DNA of 53,718 bases from the NCBI GenBank assembly GCA_020724425.1, contig DYGY01000014.1, forward strand, positions 1 to 53,718, written 5' to 3'. Positions within the stretch are counted from its first letter, which is position 1. Each line of letters opens with the position of its first letter. This DNA is from Thermaerobacter marianensis (GTDB lineage Bacteria; Bacillota; Sulfobacillia; DVGY01). Shown here one piece after another: positions 51,989 to 53,718 of this stretch. The notes under the pieces were generated by a model. The model was given only the letters and a program-made list of their open reading frames with translations, made no database searches and was not told the DNA's origin. The position numbers were made by a program, and so were the translations under genes.

Positions 51989-52450
51989 TTAGATATTCTT
52001 TAATAGGTTAACCATTTCAATGGCTGTCATTGCAGCATCAAAGCCTTTATTTCCGGATTTGGTACCAGCCCTTTCAATGGCTTGTTCAATGGTATCAGTG
52101 GTAAGTACTGCAAAGATGGTTGGTACTCCGGTTTGCATCCCTACCTGAGCAATACCCTTTGATGTTTCCGCTGCAACATAATCAAAGTGAGGAGTGGCTC
52201 CCCTAATTACTGTGCCTAAAGCAATAACGGCATCATATTTGCCTGATTCAGCAAGCTTTTTGCTAGCTAAAGGTAATTCAAAAGCTCCGGGGACATAGGC
52301 TACAGTAATGTTTTCTTCTTTTACACCATGACGTTTTAGTCCATCCAGAGAACCCTGAAGGAGTTGCTCTGTGATAAAACTGTTGAAACGGCTGATTGCT
52401 ATAGCATAATGGTGTTCTTGTGCCTGAAGACTACCTTCGATGATTTTCAT
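51989..52450 (-). CDS. ribH: 6,7-dimethyl-8-ribityllumazine synthase
   Basis: This 153-residue enzyme makes the lumazine precursor of riboflavin. Motifs are [50 protein letters not shown] (with the catalytic His) and [19 protein letters not shown]. It lies 15 bases after ribBA in the same direction, the usual order at the end of a rib operon. Confidence 0.97.
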   Translation of the reverse strand: MKIIEGSLQAQEHHYAIAISRFNSFITEQLLQGSLDGLKRHGVKEENITVAYVPGAFELPLASKKLAESGKYDAVIALGTVIRGATPHFDYVAAETSKGIAQVGMQTGVPTIFAVLTTDTIEQAIERAGTKSGNKGFDAAMTAIEMVNLLKNI

Positions 52451-52465
52451 AGTATCTTTCCTTTC

Positions 52466-53662
52466 TTATAGAAGATGACCCAGTTTAGTTTTCTTAGTGT
52501 CTAGATAACCCCGGTTAAAGCCTGAAGGGGGTGCCTTTACCGGGATTCTCTCAACTATTTCAAGACCATAGCCAGAGAGACCATAATACTTCTTTGGGTT
52601 ATTAGTCATGAGTCTGATTTTTTCCACACCTAAATCTGCAAGGATTTGTGCTCCAATACCGTAATCTCGCATATCAGCAGGGAATCCTAGGGCTTCATTA
52701 GCTTCGACTGTATCTAGTCCCTGGTCTTGTAGGGCATAGGCTTTAATCTTATTGGTTAAGCCAATACCTCGCCCTTCCTGTCGCATATAGAGGAGTACGC
52801 CTCTTCCTTCTTCTTCTATTTTTTGAAGTGCCATAGCCAGTTGGATACCACAGTCACAGCGTAAGGAACCAAAGACGTCACCTGTAAGGCACTCTGAGTG
52901 AACTCTTAGTAGGACTGGTTCACCATCAGCAATGTTACCTTTGACTAAAGCAAGGTGTTCTTTCCCTGTAGCTATCTCTTGATACACCGTTAAGTTGAAA
53001 ATACCATGTTCTGTTGGTAATGGGACTCTGGCAACCTTTTCAATCATCTTTTCTTTTTTGCGCCTATACTTAATAAGGTCAGCGATAGTTATAATGGACA
53101 TATTGTGTTCTGTAGCAAAGGTTAGGAGTTCGGGTACCCTGGCCATTGTACCATCATCATTCATGATTTCACAGATCACTCCTGCAGGGCTAAGTCCTGC
53201 TAGTATGGCAAGATCTACTGCAGCTTCAGTATGTCCGGGTCTACGGAGAACACCACCTTCTTTTGCCCTTAAAGGAAAGATATGTCCGGGTCGAACAAGA
53301 TCCTCAGGGTTGCTGTCAGGATTAACAGCTACTTGAATGGTTTTTGCCCTTTCAAAGGCGGAGATGCCTGTGTGAGTATCCTTTGCATCAATTGAGACGG
53401 TAAAAGCAGTAGACATACTATCCTCAGGTCTTGCGACCATTGCCGGAATCCCCAATTGATCTAAACGTTCACCCTGCATAGGCAGGCAAATTAGACCACG
53501 CCCATACTTGGCCATAAAGTTAATTGCTTCCGGAGTTACCTTATCTGCAGCCATGATGAAGTCACCCTCATTTTCCCGGTCTTCATCATCGACCACAATA
53601 ATGATTTTGCCTGCTTGTAAATCAGCTATTGCTTCTTCGATTGTGTTGAACTCTTTAGCCAT
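52466..53662 (-). CDS. ribBA: Bifunctional DHBP synthase / GTP cyclohydrolase II
   Basis: This 398-residue fusion carries out both first steps of riboflavin synthesis. The N-terminal RibB part (1-205) has [17 protein letters not shown] and [20 protein letters not shown]. The C-terminal RibA part (210-398) has zinc ligands in [18 protein letters not shown] and the motif [19 protein letters not shown]. The start at 53662 follows GAGGAGGGG. Upstream rib genes probably lie beyond the window. No FMN riboswitch is visible in the remaining 56 bases, as expected if this is an internal operon gene. Confidence 0.97.
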   Translation of the reverse strand: MAKEFNTIEEAIADLQAGKIIIVVDDEDRENEGDFIMAADKVTPEAINFMAKYGRGLICLPMQGERLDQLGIPAMVARPEDSMSTAFTVSIDAKDTHTGISAFERAKTIQVAVNPDSNPEDLVRPGHIFPLRAKEGGVLRRPGHTEAAVDLAILAGLSPAGVICEIMNDDGTMARVPELLTFATEHNMSIITIADLIKYRRKKEKMIEKVARVPLPTEHGIFNLTVYQEIATGKEHLALVKGNIADGEPVLLRVHSECLTGDVFGSLRCDCGIQLAMALQKIEEEGRGVLLYMRQEGRGIGLTNKIKAYALQDQGLDTVEANEALGFPADMRDYGIGAQILADLGVEKIRLMTNNPKKYYGLSGYGLEIVERIPVKAPPSGFNRGYLDTKKTKLGHLL

Positions 53663-53718
53663 AATACCCCTCCTCGTATAATAGTGTTATCAAGTTAATT
53701 TGAAACATTACCAGTTGA

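Noticed and set aside
53663-53718. End of an upstream ribE gene on the minus strand
   Set aside because: A short open stretch ends at a stop codon, but fewer than ten codons are visible, so it cannot be supported.

Overview
The window looks like chromosome from an anaerobic, low-GC Gram-positive bacterium (Bacillota, Clostridia-like). The evidence is strong AGGAGG-type ribosome binding sites with frequent TTG and GTG starts, S-layer homology (SLH) proteins, sortless lipoproteins with lipoboxes, a glnR-like remnant beside a type I glutamine synthetase, an ANTAR antiterminator, PHP-type CpsB phosphatase with BY-kinases, and an archaeal-type fructose-bisphosphate aldolase/phosphatase. I see no phage, insertion sequence, CRISPR array, tRNA or rRNA. 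All taxonomy is inference from gene content.

Layout. (1) 1-7146: a LacI-controlled sugar cassette (regulator, CUT1 ABC binding protein and two permeases, a GH15-like glycosidase, a PfkB sugar kinase) with two near-identical LacI-type operators. (2) 7147-9377: a nitrogen unit in which a promoter is followed at once by two hexaloop hairpins of ANTAR-target type and a terminator, then a broken glnR, glnA and an ANTAR-domain protein; convergent asnB follows. (3) 11356-20677: a membrane-anchored GH3 enzyme facing an operon of divergent alanine racemase, SppA, a Yip1-family protein, a receiver protein, a PAS-HD protein and a GAF/HD-GYP/GAF/GGDEF c-di-GMP enzyme, closed by a strong terminator. (4) 20885-23292: an abundant-type SLH surface protein with a perfect-spacing sigma-A promoter and a ~350-nt structured leader. 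(5) 23388-27608: a MacAB-like export operon with a doubled adaptor and a Gly-rich lipoprotein. (6) 27638-29483: no intact gene. It holds a decayed prolyl-tRNA synthetase, then a c-di-GMP-I riboswitch whose P1 helix competes with a terminator, then a compact ~205-nt folded RNA and a second terminator. (7) 29484-41270: an exopolysaccharide cluster with two Wzz/BY-kinase pairs, CpsB phosphatase, a polymerase/ligase, a CapD-type dehydratase, an SLH protein and a class V FBPase. (8) 41466-53662: eukaryote-like citrate synthase, an FAD enzyme with an SLH-like tail, a nitronate monooxygenase-like enzyme, two MFS exporters, an HD hydrolase, an M48 protease, a PrcB/Gmad2 lipoprotein, a cation efflux protein and ribH/ribBA.

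How it fits together. The most interesting theme is c-di-GMP. The window encodes an enzyme with both synthesis and breakdown domains, and about 8 kb downstream a c-di-GMP riboswitch that by its geometry should switch transcription ON. What it switches on first is not a gene but a folded noncoding RNA bounded by terminators, sitting directly before the exopolysaccharide operon. The second theme is RNA-level control: an ANTAR antitermination site next to its likely ANTAR protein, and a long structured S-layer leader with mutually exclusive pairings. Starts were moved downstream of the longest open frame wherever a ribosome binding site or family alignment decided it.
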